Under the pieces are notes generated by a model. The model worked only from the letters and a program-made list of their open reading frames with translations, did no database searches and was not told the DNA's origin. Of a DNA stretch of 6,230 nucleotides, positions 5,872 through 6,230 are shown piece by piece. Origin of the DNA: Collinsella sp. CAG:166 (GTDB lineage: Bacteria > Actinomycetota > Coriobacteriia > Coriobacteriales > Coriobacteriaceae); assembly GCA_000434535.1 (NCBI GenBank), contig FR878730.1, forward strand, positions 1 through 6,230, in the 5' to 3' direction. The translations under genes were made by a program, and so were the position numbers. Numbering within the stretch: position 1 is the stretch's first letter; each line of letters opens with the position of its first letter.

Positions 5872-6061
5872 CCCTCGCCCGCATCTGGACATCGGGCGTA
5901 GTTGTTCACAAGGCGTTTTACCTTGCGTTTTGCTGCGCTCATTGTATGAAATTCAGCAGCTTTGCACGTGCGAGATATTGAGTCCATGCAGGTCAATACA
6001 GTCATTTTTGAAAAGCAAACGGAAGAAATTTGAGCCGAGTGAACATGTTCGATATTGAATT

Positions 6062-6090
6062 TTGGGCGTTCAGCGTCTTTCTTTTATAGA
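6062..6090 (+). promoter_or_regulatory. possible plus-strand promoter
   Basis: TTGGGC (6062-6067) and TATAGA (6085-6090) are spaced by 17 bases and stand about 100 bases before a possible plus-strand start at 6191. The match is moderate (three of six and four of six consensus positions). The stretch is AT-rich, so chance matches are likely. Confidence 0.25.
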
Positions 6091-6190
6091 AAAAGTAAGT
6101 AATCGAAAGGCGTTTTCTTACTAAAAAAGAAAATGAACGAAAATAGACTCAACACAATTCCTGCAAATTTCAGACGATGATGGAGCAACT

Positions 6191-6230
6191 ATGGCCCATG
6201 CAACAACCCGAGCTTTCGCCGATGAGCGTC
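6191..6230 (+). CDS. possible start of a plus-strand gene, cut by the window edge
   Basis: An ATG at 6191 follows GGAG by five bases and opens a frame (MAHATTRAFADER) that runs to the window edge. Only 13 codons are visible, so the product cannot be identified. A competing frame from ATG 6177 or 6180 is also open to the edge but lacks a ribosome binding site. If real, this gene would be divergent from the aldolase. Confidence 0.25.
   Translation, partial: MAHATTRAFADER

Larger units (their letters stand above)
5856..6190. other. AT-richer intergenic and leader region of the aldolase gene
   Basis: About 335 bases lie without a supported gene. On the minus strand, TACAAT (5941-5946 on the plus strand, as ATTGTA) is a fair -10 element, but no good -35 is seen at the right distance. 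TATTGA (5976-5981) and TCAATA (5993-5998) form an inverted pair with an 11-base spacer, and GATATTGA recurs at 5974-5981 and 6051-6058. GAACATGTTC (6041-6050) is a perfect 10-bp palindrome. AGTAAG (6094-6099) and CTTACT (6117-6122) are a further inverted pair. These look like control sequences, but none matches a consensus I can name. Confidence 0.4.

Noticed and set aside
4992..5981. A 329-codon plus-strand open frame opposite the aldolase gene
   Set aside because: Its Leu/Gly/His/Val-rich composition is typical of an antisense shadow, and the minus strand carries every aldolase catalytic residue.
5856..6005. A 50-residue N-terminal extension of the aldolase
   Set aside because: The extra residues do not resemble aldolase, the family normally starts at the MALVTTEKML equivalent, and a clear ribosome binding site precedes the ATG at 5855.
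6041..6050. GAACATGTTC as a LexA (SOS) box
   Set aside because: The Gram-positive SOS box needs four bases between GAAC and GTTC; only two are present here.

Overview
The window looks like chromosomal DNA of a GC-rich gut actinobacterium of the Coriobacteriia, most likely Collinsella or a close relative. This rests on codon use, on the BceAB-type transporter with an Actinobacteria-like permease, and on the style of the intergenic repeats. It is an inference; nothing in the window proves the genus.

Layout. Positions 42-3039 (minus strand) hold a two-gene ABC transporter operon of the BceAB type: an ATPase followed by a ten-helix FtsX/MacB-like permease with a large extracellular domain. Its promoter region (about 3040-3187) is shared with a divergent plus-strand gene and carries a 9-bp-arm inverted repeat and two further palindromes. 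Positions 3188-4174 (plus strand) encode the most unusual protein here: one 328-residue open frame joining an N-terminal Nudix (MutT/NudG-like) nucleotide hydrolase, a strongly basic linker, and a C-terminal Vsr-type very-short-patch mismatch endonuclease. No cytosine methyltransferase is visible beside it. Positions 4175-4997 contain no large gene. They hold a possible 69-codon ORF with a good ribosome binding site, a two-copy direct repeat, a long near-perfect inverted repeat and a strong bidirectional terminator. Positions 4998-5855 (minus strand) encode a class II ketose-bisphosphate aldolase, closer in motif spelling to GatY/KbaY than to B. subtilis-type FbaA. Positions 5856-6230 are its AT-richer leader and promoter region, with possible operators and possibly the start of another plus-strand gene at 6191.

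How the genes relate. The BceAB-like pair probably responds to, or removes, cell-envelope-active peptides; its usual two-component partner is not in the window. The Nudix-Vsr protein would combine two DNA-protection steps in one chain: clearing an abnormal nucleotide from the pool and nicking T:G mismatches that arise where 5-methylcytosine deaminates. The aldolase belongs to central or ketose-sugar metabolism and is separated from the repair gene by convergent terminators. The three units look functionally independent, apart from the shared divergent promoter region at 3040-3187.
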